Shown piece by piece: positions 8,201 through 16,840 of a DNA stretch of 44,565 nt. The stretch's first letter is position 1; every line of letters starts with the position of its first letter. The position numbers were made by a program, and so were the translations under genes. Location: positions 1-44,565 of the forward strand of contig DXZU01000024.1 of assembly GCA_019419525.1 (NCBI GenBank), written 5' to 3'. This DNA comes from Collinsella sp. (GTDB lineage Bacteria; Actinomycetota; Coriobacteriia; Coriobacteriales; Coriobacteriaceae). The notes beneath the pieces are model-generated. The model was not told the origin of the DNA, did not search any database, and was given only the letters and a program-made list of their open reading frames with translations.

Positions 8201-8675
8201 GATCGGAAAGCGCCGCCACAAGGCTCGGGCTCGTGGGGACGGGCGCCGGGAAGGGAAAGTTGGGGTTGACGGCCGGCGCGGCGGACGCGGCGCGCGCGGG
8301 CTGTTTCGGCTGCGCCGTAAACGTGCGAACCGGCGTGCGCAAACCTTCGACGGGCTCGGCGCCGCTGGCATCCAAATACGCCAGCGCCGTGGCAATAGCG
8401 TGCTTACACATACCGGGATAGCGGTATGCGGCGGGGCAGTCGCAGTCGTAGTCGATAACCTCGTGCTCGTCCATGTCGAGCGCCACGTGCGTCTTGTACA
8501 GGTCACCGCGCGAGCCGCGCACCGTGCCCTCGACCGTCACGTTTTTGGAGAAGCGCGAGCCGCTGTCCTCGATCGACAGCACGGCACCGTTGAGCATGAG
8601 CGAACGCCCCTTCATAAAGGTGCCGCTCAACGCCGCCTCTTTGCGAAGCGCCTGCACAAACGTCCCCTGCGCCAT
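5211..8675 (-). CDS. SWIM zinc-finger SNF2-family helicase
   Basis: A large (1154 aa) superfamily 2 DNA-dependent ATPase of the bacterial HepA/SNF2 group. The SWIM motif CDCPAAYRYPGMCKH is near residues 78-93. A long poorly conserved middle region is the bacterial SNF2-associated domain. The ATPase core has ADDMGLGKT near 713, DEAQYIKNP near 815, TGTPIENRLSELWSI, LFSQFTGMLD, and the C-terminal GGVGLNLTAAD and DRAHRIGQ near 1090. I chose the ATG at 8675 because TTGGAGGAA sits just before it; an ATG six codons earlier overlaps that site. It follows dnaE by 28 bp, so the two probably form one transcript. A role in chromatin remodelling or repair is inference. Confidence 0.92.
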   Translation of the reverse strand: MAQGTFVQALRKEAALSGTFMKGRSLMLNGAVLSIEDSGSRFSKNVTVEGTVRGSRGDLYKTHVALDMDEHEVIDYDCDCPAAYRYPGMCKHAIATALAYLDASGAEPVEGLRTPVRTFTAQPKQPARAASAAPAVNPNFPFPAPVPTSPSLVAALSDLSDARMDELASMRRKLAGAVDPDAPKAALEPSLVPYYNPLFADRFSWALEFRIRCGSVSYVVKDIDGMADAYVRGGTFSYGKKLTFVHSPEAFDETSAKLLNLVVTTVAYLDDITSSRSASYDFARSGFVAERQLPLSEHSIVYVLDLLRGQTISFEPAWSRGMTTHRTYDVAVELSPQGEDEASAKRPPLLAAKIAPAACGSYDLRLPADMYCFASGDAAYLVDTRRARRTDAAFAQHAAPFLSRLLPCRTPAHIAAEQVGEFCRMALPILRDYTDLTAPAALDTVAPEPSFAMAIGVDDGLVTCKITVTYGDWSADLFSLGAPGSPFEEQRPGVPPRDTVAEFRVMDTAALYFDFREGGLAFEERDDESLFCLLTEGLSALSELGEVMLSDRLRQVSVRPAPKLSVRATVKSNLLDVELGASGLSAADLAVYLDSYKRHQTFARLTSGDIVRLDEGARAAFGLAEDLGVDAVDLLDGVSLPASSTLFVDSMLARTPALEADRDAAFRRTVERLDTLGKMDFTVPASLKATMRGYQVDGYQWLGSLEHLGLGGILADDMGLGKTLQMIAHILARVEAGDTKPTLVVCPASLVYNWTAELERFAPSLDVCAIVGAKAQRRVQIAGVAEHSVVVTSYDLMRRDIDEYVEQDFARVVLDEAQYIKNPLTQVARAAKRLPAGVRFALTGTPIENRLSELWSIFDFLMPGLLGTRESFAKRFESPVEHAEGDSAARLQALVSPFVLRRVKEDVVADLPEKIEDTVMAQLTGEQRKLYLANQDRIAQQVQHREAGEFKKDKLKVLAELTKLRQICCDPRLHYEDYKAGSAKLDTCMELVHGALDGGHRILLFSQFTGMLDIIGKRLAKEDIAFLKLTGASSKESRAKMVAQFQAGEVPVFLISLKAGGVGLNLTAADVVIHYDPWWNVAAQDQATDRAHRIGQQHTVTVYKLIAKDTIEERIMQMQESKRDLVNSVLGGDGISSALFTREDVLALLGGDGR

Positions 8676-8703
8676 CACTTCCTCCAATCTCATCCGGGGT
8701 AGC

Positions 8704-11700
8704 TTAGATCACCGTCACGCGACCCTGGTTACCCACAATGGCCTTGGCCTCGGCCAGCAGCGGAATCGAACGCGCGTTGACCTTGGCAGGTACCTCGGCA
8801 CGCAGCACGCGCCCGTCCACCTGCTCGATAAAGATCTCCACGCGGTCGCCGCCCGGGTTAGCGGTGAGCACCGTGGCCAGGCGCGCCATATTGCCCTGGC
8901 TAAAGCGGCTGTTAGGCACCATGACCTCAAACACCTTGGGCTTGTTGCTCTCCTCGTTGAGTTCAAGCGGCACGATCTCCTGCGCGATGATCTGGTCGCC
9001 GCGGTCCGAGCGCTCGAGCTTGCCCTTAATGCGCACAAACGCGTCGGACAGCTGCGCGCCGGTCTCGGGATCGACCTCGCCGTACAGGTACCCCTCGGCC
9101 TCTTTGTAGGTCTTGGGGAACACGACGACGGTGGCCTCGCCTTCCATGTCCTCGAGCTGCACGATGCCCATGGGGTCACCGTTTTTGGTCACGCGCTTGG
9201 ACACGCTCGAGACCATGCCGGCCCACCACAGCGCCTTGCCCTCGGGAATTTCCTGGTTGATGGTGCCGCCCGTAGGATTCTGAACTTCGTAGCCGGTGTC
9301 GATCTGCGAGAACGAGAAGTCACGCGCCTTGGCTAGTGCATACTCAAACGGGCGCAGCGGATGGTCCGAGACATAGATGCCCAGAACCTCTTTCTCCTGG
9401 CTCAGTTTGAGGTGTCGGTCCCATTCCTGGCCATCCGGATCGGGCACGCTCACCTCAAAGCCCGAGCCCTCAACGTCGCCAAACATATCGAAGAACGACG
9501 TCTGGCCGCTCGCGCGATCCTTCTGGCGCTTTACCGCGGCATCGATGATGTTCTCGGGGTTGTTCTTGTCCACAAAGTGCATCATCTGGCGACGCGGATA
9601 CCCCGTGGAGTCGAAGGCGCCTGCCTTGATGAGCGATTCGATCACGCGGCGGTTGGCCTGGCTCGAGTCCACGCGCTCGACAAAATCGTGCAGCGTCTTA
9701 AACGGACCGCCCGCCTCGCGCTCGGCGATAATCGCCTGCGCCACGCCGGTGCCCACGCCGCGGATGCCGGCCAGACCAAAGCGCACGCCCTCCTTGGTAG
9801 CCGTGAACTCGGTACCGGACTCATTGACATCTGGCGAAAGCACGGGGATGCCGTCGTGACGGCACGCCGAGACGTAATGAACGATCTTGTCGGTCTTGCC
9901 CGTGTAGGACGTCAGAACGGCCGCCATGTACTCGTGCGGATAGTGCGCCTTGAGCCACGCCGTCTGCATAACCAGGATGGCGTAGCCGGCGGAGTGCGAC
10001 TTGTTAAAGGCGTAAGATGCGAACTCGAGAACATCGTCCCAAATCTTCTGGGCGACCTCGCGCGTGTAGTTGTTCTTGATAGCGCCGTTCATCCAGTGGT
10101 CGTAGGTGGTCTCGTCCGAGCCATCCTCCCAGTGCAGCACCGTCGACGTGAGCAGCTTGATCTTTTTCTTAGCCACGGGTTTACGGATACGCGAGTCCGA
10201 TTCGCCCTTGGAGAAGCCGCACATCTCGACAGAGATGAGCATAACCTGCTCCTGGTAGACCATGGTGCCGTAGGTTTCGCCCAGGATGTCGTCCAGGCGG
10301 TCGTCGTAGGAAACCGCCGGTTCCTTGCCGTTCATACGGTTGATGTAGGACGAGACCATGCCGGCGCCCAGCGGGCCCGGGCGGTACAGAGCGATCAATG
10401 CCACGACGTGCTTGTACTCGGTGGGCTTCATGTTCTTGATCGTGGCCGTCATGCCGGCGGACTCGACCTGAAAGACGCCGGCGGTGTGGCCGGAACCCAT
10501 GAGCTTAAAGATCTCGGGGTCGTCAAAGGGAATCTCTTCCTCTTTGATGTCGATGCCGAAGTTCTTCTTGATGTTTGCCTTTGCCTTGGAGATAACAGTC
10601 AGCGTGCGCAGGCCCAAGAAGTCCATCTTGAGCAGGCCCATGTCGGCAACGGTATGGCCCTCGTACTGGGTAATCTCGACGCCGCCCTTGGTGTCGAGCT
10701 TGGTGGGCACGTGCTCGTTGACGGGGTCGCGGCAGATCAGAACGGCGCACGCGTGCACGCCCTCGCCACGGGTGAGGCCCTCGATTGAGAGCGCCGTGTC
10801 GATGATGCGGCGGGCGTCGTCGTCCTTTTTATATGCCTCGGCAAAATCGGGGTTAAACAGGTCCTCTTTGCCGGGTTGCTTTTCGAGCACCTGCTTGAGC
10901 TTGACCTTGGGGTCGCTCGAGACCATCTTGGACAGACGCTGGCCCATGTAGACCGGGTAGTCCAGGACGCGAGCGGCGTCGTTGATGGCCTGCTTGGCCT
11001 TAATGGTCGAGTAGGTGATGACGTGGGTGACCTTCTCGGGGCCGTAGAGCTGGCGAACGTGCTCCACGACCTCGAGGCGCCGCTCATCGTCGAAGTCCAT
11101 ATCGATATCGGGCATCTCGGTACGCTGCGGGGACAGGAACCTCTCGAACATCAGGCCGTTCTCGAGCGGATCGAACGCGGTGATGTTCATGGCGTAGGCG
11201 ACGATAGCGCCGGCAGCCGAGCCACGGCCGGGGCCGACGCCAATGCCGTTGTCCTTGGCCCATTGCACGTACTCGGCAACAATCAAAAAGTAGGCGGCAA
11301 AGCCCTTGTCGCAGATGACTTTGTATTCGTACTCAAAGCGCTCTTTGATGTTGACGCCACCGATCTCGCGCGTGGCCCAATCGTCGCCGTAGTGCTGGCG
11401 CAGGCCCTTCTCGCACTCGCGGCGGAACTGGCTCTCGTGCGTCTCGCCGGGATCGAGCAACGGGAAGCGCGGCAGGATGATGGAGTCCCAGTCCAGCTCA
11501 ACGTAGCACTTGTCGGCAATCTCGAGCGTGTTGTCGCAGGCCTCGGGGCAATACGGGAACATCGCCCGCATCTCCTCCTCGGTCTTCATGTAAAACTCCG
11601 AGCCGGTCATGCGCATGCGGTTGGGGTCGTCGACCTTGGCATTCATGCCAATGCACATGATGACGTCCTGCACGGGCGCATCCTCGCGGCGCAGGTAGTG

Positions 11701-12507
11701 GAAGTCGTTGGTGGCGATGACCTTGACGCCCACCTGCTTGGCGATGTCGATGAGTGTGCGGTCCATCTGCTCGTCGGTCAGGCCGTTGTCGGTGGTGATG
11801 CCGTGTTCCTGGATCTCGATGTAGAAGTCGCCGGGCTCGAAGGTGTCACGGAAGGTCTCGGCCCACTTGATGGCGCCCTCCATGTCACCGCGGTCGATGT
11901 ACTTGGGAATGATGCCCGCGATGCAGGCACTGGTGCAGATCATGCCCTTGGCGTGGCGGCGCAGGTTGTCGAGCGTCACGCGCGGCTTGTAGTAAAAGCC
12001 CTGCACGGCGGCCTCGGAGACCGTCTGCATCAGGTTGACGTAGCCTTCCTGGTCCTTGGCCAGGAGGATCATGTGGTAGAGCTCGGGCTTGTGGTCGCGG
12101 GCAAGGGTCTCGTCCGGCGTAAAGTAGACCTCGCAGCCAAAGATGGGCTTGATGACCAGAGGCGGCTTGAGCTCGTCGATGTTGCCCTTCTCGTCCCACA
12201 TGGCCATGTCCTTCACATACTGGGCATGCTCGCGCGGGTTTGCCTCGGGATCGGGCTCCACCAGCTCGTCGCGGCGGTCCTTTTCCAGGAAGGCCTTGTC
12301 GTGGCTCCAGGTTTTGTACTCGGGCGTGTTGTGATTGACGGCGTCGCAGGCCAGCGCCAGGTCGGGTACGCCATACATGTAACCGTGGTCGGTAATGGCC
12401 ACGGCGGGCATGCCCAGCTCAACGGCACGGTTGACCATATCCTGGATACGGGTTGCGCCGTCGAGCATGGAGAAGACAGTGTGGTTGTGCAGATGGACGA
12501 ATGCCAT
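8704..12507 (-). CDS. dnaE: DNA polymerase III subunit alpha
   Basis: This is the catalytic subunit of the replicative C-family polymerase. The N-terminal PHP domain begins HLHNHTVFSMLDG and has ITDHGYMYG. The palm has GPGRGSAAG near residue 426 and the catalytic Asp pair in PDIDMDFDD near 469. The C-terminal part contains the helix-hairpin-helix (GLAGIRGVGTGVAQ) and OB-fold region (about 1000-1130). At 1267 aa it is longer than the usual 1150-1180. Much of the excess is an insertion of about 60 charged residues in the PHP domain, residues 58-118, between ACDAVN and KPIFGCEVY. The gene is first in a probable dnaE-SNF2 transcript. Confidence 0.97.
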   Translation of the reverse strand: MAFVHLHNHTVFSMLDGATRIQDMVNRAVELGMPAVAITDHGYMYGVPDLALACDAVNHNTPEYKTWSHDKAFLEKDRRDELVEPDPEANPREHAQYVKDMAMWDEKGNIDELKPPLVIKPIFGCEVYFTPDETLARDHKPELYHMILLAKDQEGYVNLMQTVSEAAVQGFYYKPRVTLDNLRRHAKGMICTSACIAGIIPKYIDRGDMEGAIKWAETFRDTFEPGDFYIEIQEHGITTDNGLTDEQMDRTLIDIAKQVGVKVIATNDFHYLRREDAPVQDVIMCIGMNAKVDDPNRMRMTGSEFYMKTEEEMRAMFPYCPEACDNTLEIADKCYVELDWDSIILPRFPLLDPGETHESQFRRECEKGLRQHYGDDWATREIGGVNIKERFEYEYKVICDKGFAAYFLIVAEYVQWAKDNGIGVGPGRGSAAGAIVAYAMNITAFDPLENGLMFERFLSPQRTEMPDIDMDFDDERRLEVVEHVRQLYGPEKVTHVITYSTIKAKQAINDAARVLDYPVYMGQRLSKMVSSDPKVKLKQVLEKQPGKEDLFNPDFAEAYKKDDDARRIIDTALSIEGLTRGEGVHACAVLICRDPVNEHVPTKLDTKGGVEITQYEGHTVADMGLLKMDFLGLRTLTVISKAKANIKKNFGIDIKEEEIPFDDPEIFKLMGSGHTAGVFQVESAGMTATIKNMKPTEYKHVVALIALYRPGPLGAGMVSSYINRMNGKEPAVSYDDRLDDILGETYGTMVYQEQVMLISVEMCGFSKGESDSRIRKPVAKKKIKLLTSTVLHWEDGSDETTYDHWMNGAIKNNYTREVAQKIWDDVLEFASYAFNKSHSAGYAILVMQTAWLKAHYPHEYMAAVLTSYTGKTDKIVHYVSACRHDGIPVLSPDVNESGTEFTATKEGVRFGLAGIRGVGTGVAQAIIAEREAGGPFKTLHDFVERVDSSQANRRVIESLIKAGAFDSTGYPRRQMMHFVDKNNPENIIDAAVKRQKDRASGQTSFFDMFGDVEGSGFEVSVPDPDGQEWDRHLKLSQEKEVLGIYVSDHPLRPFEYALAKARDFSFSQIDTGYEVQNPTGGTINQEIPEGKALWWAGMVSSVSKRVTKNGDPMGIVQLEDMEGEATVVVFPKTYKEAEGYLYGEVDPETGAQLSDAFVRIKGKLERSDRGDQIIAQEIVPLELNEESNKPKVFEVMVPNSRFSQGNMARLATVLTANPGGDRVEIFIEQVDGRVLRAEVPAKVNARSIPLLAEAKAIVGNQGRVTVI

Positions 12508-12597
12508 GTGATGAGCTCCGATGCGGGTTCGTGTTCTGACTGAACGATTTTACCGCACGGCGCGGACAGCGCCCGAACCTAGCCAAACCCACACGGG

Positions 12598-12613
12598 CAG
12601 TCTTTTTGGGACG
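12598..12613. repeat. Short interspersed repeat, CAGTCTTTTT family
   Basis: The 16-mer CAGTCTTTTTGGGACG occurs here upstream of dnaE and, in inverse orientation, at 32078-32093, where it forms part of a perfect palindrome. Here the right half is altered and inverted, so no hairpin forms. Confidence 0.55.
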
Positions 12614-12658
12614 TGTCTTTTTTAGCTGCTTTGACCTGATTGCTTCATTCGTCGCAAA

Positions 12659-12695
12659 GGGGCCGGACCGCGACCCCATGTCGCGGTCCGGCCCC
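12659..12695 (-). terminator. Hairpin after the beta-glucoside operon
   Basis: A perfect 16-bp stem (12659-12674 with 12680-12695) with a 5-base loop, just after the 6-phospho-beta-glucosidase stop codon. On the minus strand only TTT follows, so the T-tract is weak. Confidence 0.65.
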
Positions 12696-12705
12696 TGAGG
12701 AAAGC

Positions 12706-14127
12706 TCAGCTCAGGTCCTCGCCGTTTGAGGCAATTACCTTGCGATACCACTCGAACGATCTTTTCTTGCTGCGCCGACGTGTGCCGTGTCCTTCGTCAT
12801 CGAGGTCGACATAAATGAAACCGTAGCGCTTGCGCATCTGGCCCGTTGCGACCGAAACCAGATCGATCGGTCCCCAGCACGTGTAGCCCAGGAGGTCCAC
12901 CCCGTCGATTTCGACGGCGTCCTTCATAGCCTGGATGTGCTCGCGCAGGTAATCGATACGGTATCCATCATCCACAAAGCCGTTCTGATCCGGCTCATCC
13001 GGGGCTCCGAGACCGTTCTCCACGATAAAGAGCGGCTTTTCGTACCGGTCGTATATGTCGTTCATGGTGATGCGCAGCCCTGCGGGATCGATGAATCTGC
13101 CCCATGGCTCCATCTTGAGGTAAGGGTTGGGGGCACTCTTGAGTAGATTGGAGTCGAACTGCCCCTCGGTGTTTGCCTGCGCCACGCGCGTCGAGTAGTA
13201 AGAGAAGCCCACGAAGTCCACCGGATTCTGCGCAAGGACCTCCTCATCGCCCTCCGCCCAAGGAATCGCGAACCCTTGACGCTCATACTCCGTGAGCATG
13301 TAGCACGGATAGTGGCCGCGCACCTGCACGTCGGTGAACATGTAGTGCTTGCGATTCTCGTCCTGAGCCGTTTTAACGTCGGCAGGGTTGCAGGTAGCAG
13401 GATAGAAAATACCCGCATTGAGCATGCAGCCGATTTGCGCACCAGGGATGATCTCATGGCAGGCGCGCACCGCGCAAGCACTCGCCACGAGCACGTGATG
13501 CACCGCGTTATGAACGGAGACGTAGCGGTCCTCCCCCTCATCAAACACGATGCCTGCCGCCATGAAGCACGCAGAGGTCATGATGTTGATCTCGTTGAAC
13601 GTGAGCCAAGAGCGCACTTGATTGCGGTAACGTGCGAACACAGTGCGAGCGAAGCGCTCAAACATGCCCACGAGAGCGCGGTTGCGCCAACCGCCGTATG
13701 CCGTAACAAGATGCATGGGCACGTCATAGTGGTTGAGCGTCACCACCGGCTCGATGCCCTGTTCGAGGCAGGTGCGAAACACATCCTCATAGAACGCGAG
13801 GCCCTGCTCGTTGGGTTCGGAGTCATCCCCGTTGGGGAATATACGGCTCCATGCGATGGAGAGGCGCAGAGCCTTGAAGCCCATCTCGCCGAAGAGCGCA
13901 ATGTCCTCGCGGTAATGATGATAGAAATCGATGGCCTGTTGGGCCGGGTAGTAATGGTCGGACAGCGGCTCGAGCGGAACGTCGTCACCCCTGATGACGG
14001 CGAGACGGTCCCGCCCGTACGGCAGAAGATCCGCGTTGGCGAGCCCCCGCCCGCCCTCGTCCCAGGCACCCTCACACTGGTTGGCGGAAAGCGCGCCGCC
14101 CCAGAGGAAATCAGAACGCAATGGCAT
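12706..14127 (-). CDS. 6-phospho-beta-glucosidase (GH1)
   Basis: It hydrolyses phosphorylated beta-glucosides (cellobiose-6-P or aryl-beta-glucoside-6-P) delivered by the neighbouring PTS. The 473-residue GH1 barrel has the acid/base in TFNEIN near residue 176 and the nucleophile in FIVENGLG near 369. The Asn-Glu-Ile form and the phosphate-binding segment SVATGQMRKRYGFIYVD near the C-terminus are typical of the 6-phospho enzymes rather than plain beta-glucosidases. The ATG at 14127 has AGGAGG 7 bp upstream; the frame runs 23 codons further without similarity. Last gene of the antiterminator-EIIBC-GH1 operon. Confidence 0.93.
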   Translation of the reverse strand: MPLRSDFLWGGALSANQCEGAWDEGGRGLANADLLPYGRDRLAVIRGDDVPLEPLSDHYYPAQQAIDFYHHYREDIALFGEMGFKALRLSIAWSRIFPNGDDSEPNEQGLAFYEDVFRTCLEQGIEPVVTLNHYDVPMHLVTAYGGWRNRALVGMFERFARTVFARYRNQVRSWLTFNEINIMTSACFMAAGIVFDEGEDRYVSVHNAVHHVLVASACAVRACHEIIPGAQIGCMLNAGIFYPATCNPADVKTAQDENRKHYMFTDVQVRGHYPCYMLTEYERQGFAIPWAEGDEEVLAQNPVDFVGFSYYSTRVAQANTEGQFDSNLLKSAPNPYLKMEPWGRFIDPAGLRITMNDIYDRYEKPLFIVENGLGAPDEPDQNGFVDDGYRIDYLREHIQAMKDAVEIDGVDLLGYTCWGPIDLVSVATGQMRKRYGFIYVDLDDEGHGTRRRSKKRSFEWYRKVIASNGEDLS

Positions 14128-14158
14128 GGGAGTCCTCCTTATCTTGCTTTTAGTGCGA

Positions 14159-14186
14159 ACGGGCACCACCATGCAGCGGTGCCCGT
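14159..14186. other. Intra-operon hairpin
   Basis: A 9-bp perfect inverted repeat, ACGGGCACC/GGTGCCCGT, in the gap between the PTS and GH1 genes. There is no T-tract on either side, so it is more likely an mRNA stabiliser or processing site than a terminator. Confidence 0.4.
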
Positions 14187-14254
14187 CCGGGTTCATGGGG
14201 CCCCAGTTCCGAGAAGAGACTCGTTGCGCTAAGGCACCCTTCTAGATGCAGCGC

Positions 14255-15685
14255 TTAAGCCTCAAGGGCCTCCTCGGCTTCCTTCTCGCCCGATTCGCGA
14301 TTGTCGAAGCCAAAGACCATGCAGAGGGCGAATGTCACCGCAAAGCCAATCGCGCAGCTGATGGCGCCCGGAATGATGTCCTGGCTGAACTTGATGACGT
14401 TCATCCACGGAAAGCCGACTCCCGAGAAGACGAAGATGCGCGCGTTGAGCAGACCGCATGCAAGGCCGCCGGCCGCGCCGCCGATCATCGACCAAGCGAG
14501 CGCCTTCTTATCGCGCAAGAGGATGCCGTAAATGATGGGCTCGGATACGCGGCCGAGCGCATAGGTAGCGAAGGTAGTCCAACCGAGCTGACGGTTAGCC
14601 TTGCCCTTTGCACGGATGCCGTAGGCGAGCGCGACCGCAAGCGTCACGTAAACAACCACCGTCGTACCCGGAGTGCACACGGCGTCATAGCCCACCTCAA
14701 GCCAGCCGGGCATCATAGCGGTGAGAATCGGCACATGCATGCCGGTAGCGATCACGAGGTTCCACGTCGCACCGACCACCAGACCGCACAGCGGACCGGC
14801 GTTCGCGCCGAGCCAGATGATGATATCGGCGATGATGCCCATAATGAAGGAGACGGCGGGGCCGAAGACGCAGAGTGCAAGCGGCAGCATGATGAGCATG
14901 GTCCCCACTGGAATCACGAGGATGCGCAGCATGTCAGGGCAATGCTTCTTGATAAGCCCCTCTACGTAGGACTGAATCCACACGATGAGGATGATGGGAA
15001 GCACCGACTGTGTGTAATTCACCAGCGTCATGGGGATGCCGTAGACGTCGAACGGAGCGCCCTCCTCGACGATAGCGAGCATGCTCGGATGAATCATAAT
15101 AGCAGCCGTCATGAGCGCGAGCACAGGACTCGTCTGGAACTTCTTGGCCGCCGCATAGGCACCGAAGATCGGCAGGAAGTAATATGCCGCGTCTCCCACC
15201 AAGGTGAAGAGCCGGTACATGCTGCCCTCCGCGGCTAGAAGGCCCGCGCCTTCCGGACCAAGCAAAATGGTGAACATGCGGAAGATACCCGCGATGCAGA
15301 ACACGGGCAGAATGGGAGCGATAGAGCCGCTCACCGCATCGAGAATCAGATTGCCGATGCGCTTCGGAGCGAACCGCTCCTTCCAGGGAAGCCTCTCTGC
15401 TGCGTCCAGATCTTCATCAATCGCCGTCTGGACTTCAAAGCCGCCTTCCCTGCATACCGCGCCGTAGACCTTGTCGACGGTCGGCCCGATTACGAGCTGC
15501 ACCTGGCCGCCAGCGTGCACCACGCTAATCACTTCGGGAATCGTATTGAGCTTGGCGTCATCTGCAAGCCCCTCGTCCTTAAGAACGAGGCGCAGACGCG
15601 TCATGCAATGCGTCGCGCTTGAAACATTCGCCTTGCCGCCCACCTCTTCGATGATTCTTTGGGCGAGTTTTTGATAGTTAGTCAT
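14255..15685 (-). CDS. PTS beta-glucoside transporter EIIBC
   Basis: An integral membrane PTS permease of the glucose-glucoside superfamily that imports and phosphorylates a beta-glucoside. The N-terminal EIIB domain carries the phosphorylated Cys in SATHCMTRLRL near residue 27. The EIIC domain (about 100-460) has many hydrophobic segments and the motif SGSIAPILPVFCIAGI. The family's usual C-terminal EIIA domain is absent: the protein ends at 476 aa after the last membrane segment with an acidic EKEAEEALEA tail. It therefore needs EIIA from elsewhere, possibly the one at 39755-40267. Two ATGs lie at the start; the second (15685) is better spaced from AAAGGAGG. A RAT-like site lies in the leader at 15743-15778. 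Confidence 0.92.
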   Translation of the reverse strand: MTNYQKLAQRIIEEVGGKANVSSATHCMTRLRLVLKDEGLADDAKLNTIPEVISVVHAGGQVQLVIGPTVDKVYGAVCREGGFEVQTAIDEDLDAAERLPWKERFAPKRIGNLILDAVSGSIAPILPVFCIAGIFRMFTILLGPEGAGLLAAEGSMYRLFTLVGDAAYYFLPIFGAYAAAKKFQTSPVLALMTAAIMIHPSMLAIVEEGAPFDVYGIPMTLVNYTQSVLPIILIVWIQSYVEGLIKKHCPDMLRILVIPVGTMLIMLPLALCVFGPAVSFIMGIIADIIIWLGANAGPLCGLVVGATWNLVIATGMHVPILTAMMPGWLEVGYDAVCTPGTTVVVYVTLAVALAYGIRAKGKANRQLGWTTFATYALGRVSEPIIYGILLRDKKALAWSMIGGAAGGLACGLLNARIFVFSGVGFPWMNVIKFSQDIIPGAISCAIGFAVTFALCMVFGFDNRESGEKEAEEALEA

Positions 15686-15742
15686 CATTCCTCCTTTTAC
15701 GCCACGAATCGTCGTGGCACGAGATGGTTCTCGTACTTTCGG

Positions 15743-15778
15743 AGGTCATGCCCTGCCCTAACACAGGTTACAATCCTT
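15743..15778 (-). promoter_or_regulatory. RAT antiterminator target before EIIBC
   Basis: The minus-strand RNA reads AGGATTGTAACCTG, a short loop, then CAGGGCATGACCT. This matches the BglG/LicT ribonucleic antiterminator (GGATTGTTAC...GGCAAAACC) in both conserved halves, with a CTG/CAG apical stem. Two short hairpins follow before the EIIBC start, but neither has a T-tract. Confidence 0.75.
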
Positions 15779-15791
15779 CTGGCCTGGGTTG

Positions 15792-16646
15792 TCAGCGTCC
15801 GGCTGTGCCGGATTCCGCCTTCGTACAGATACGGTTGACATGGAGCATGAAGTAAAGCTTCTCCTCGTCGGTGAGCTCCGTATGCCATTCCCGCTTCATA
15901 TAGGTACAGATGTGGTCGATGCATTGCGCAAGCTCGGGAAACTCCTCGCGCGAATTCGCATAAAGCGGCAAATTGGCGCTGCTGAGGCTATCGTTACCCT
16001 TGATACGCTTGAACAGATACTGCACGTGTGTCGCAAACCGTGAGAACTCAAAAGACTCCCGATCGATGATGGTACGGAAATCGTACTCGACGATATCAGT
16101 GACATCGTTGAGCAGGCGCTCAAACGATTGGGCGCGATCGCTTGCCACAGTAACCTCTGCCCCAGTCTTTGCATTGACCAGATTCATGGCGATGCTTGCC
16201 ACCTCTTCGCGCGGCAGCTCGACGCCCAACTCCTGCCGCACGCGCGCGGTAATGTAGCGGCCGTTTTTGTATTCCAGCGGATAAAGCTGCTGCACATCAT
16301 AGGTAAGGGGCATATCAAAACGAATGCCCTTCCTCTGCCGCGCAATCGCAAAGGCGATATGGTCGGCCATGATGAGCACGGCGTTGGGACTGGGTTCGTA
16401 AGGCAGCTCGTTCTCTACAATATCCATGATCTTTGCCGTAAACAGCACCACATCGGCAGGAAGATCCTGCATGATACGCTGCCCCTCGGCATCGATGCTA
16501 TAGAACGTGCGCTCGATATGGTCCATCGCGAGCTCCCGGGGGAAGTCACCACCGAAGCCGACACCCTTGCCGAGCGCCACGACCTCGCGACCGCGACTAT
16601 CTCGACAAATCACGGCGTTATTGTTGAGCTTTCTGATCGCCAGCAT
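15792..16646 (-). CDS. BglG/LicT-family transcription antiterminator
   Basis: An RNA-binding regulator that stabilises RAT hairpins in its operon when not phosphorylated by the PTS. The 284-residue protein has the CAT RNA-binding domain at the start (MLAIRKLNNNAVICRD) and two PRD domains. Three of the four usual PRD His are present: MADHIAFA in PRD1, and FATHVQYL and YFMLHVNRI in PRD2. The second PRD1 site, normally LH-x-VNA, reads MNLVNA, so that His is Asn. The ATG at 16646 has GAGAGGAGG in front of it. First gene of the beta-glucoside operon and probably autoregulated through the leader at 16695-16764. Confidence 0.93.
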   Translation of the reverse strand: MLAIRKLNNNAVICRDSRGREVVALGKGVGFGGDFPRELAMDHIERTFYSIDAEGQRIMQDLPADVVLFTAKIMDIVENELPYEPSPNAVLIMADHIAFAIARQRKGIRFDMPLTYDVQQLYPLEYKNGRYITARVRQELGVELPREEVASIAMNLVNAKTGAEVTVASDRAQSFERLLNDVTDIVEYDFRTIIDRESFEFSRFATHVQYLFKRIKGNDSLSSANLPLYANSREEFPELAQCIDHICTYMKREWHTELTDEEKLYFMLHVNRICTKAESGTAGR

Positions 16647-16694
16647 ATCGATGCACCTCCTCTCTTGATGATAGGGCACTCATTCGGAGCTGAA

Positions 16695-16750
16695 CAAAAA
16701 GGGCATGACCTCGGCAGAAAGCAGCACCCTACTTGCCTACGGTCATGCCC
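16695..16750 (-). terminator. Leader terminator of beta-glucoside operon
   Basis: Minus-strand stem GGGCATGACC/GGTCATGCCC (16750-16741 with 16710-16701) with nested GGCA/TGCC and AGTAG/CTGCT pairings, followed by TTTTTG. The 5' arm overlaps the RAT-like sequence at 16740-16764, the arrangement expected for antitermination. Confidence 0.8.
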
Positions 16751-16764
16751 TAAAGTGACACCCG
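16740..16764 (-). promoter_or_regulatory. RAT-like site in operon leader
   Basis: The minus strand reads CGGGTGTCACTTTA then GGGCATGACCG. Its 3' half is identical to the RAT at 15743-15778; the 5' half is shorter and more degenerate. It overlaps the terminator stem. Confidence 0.55.
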
Positions 16765-16840
16765 AATATATGTGCAATTGAATAACGAACGGAATCCGGA
16801 TGGCCATGCTCCCCAAAGGGATAACAACCCATCACATGTA

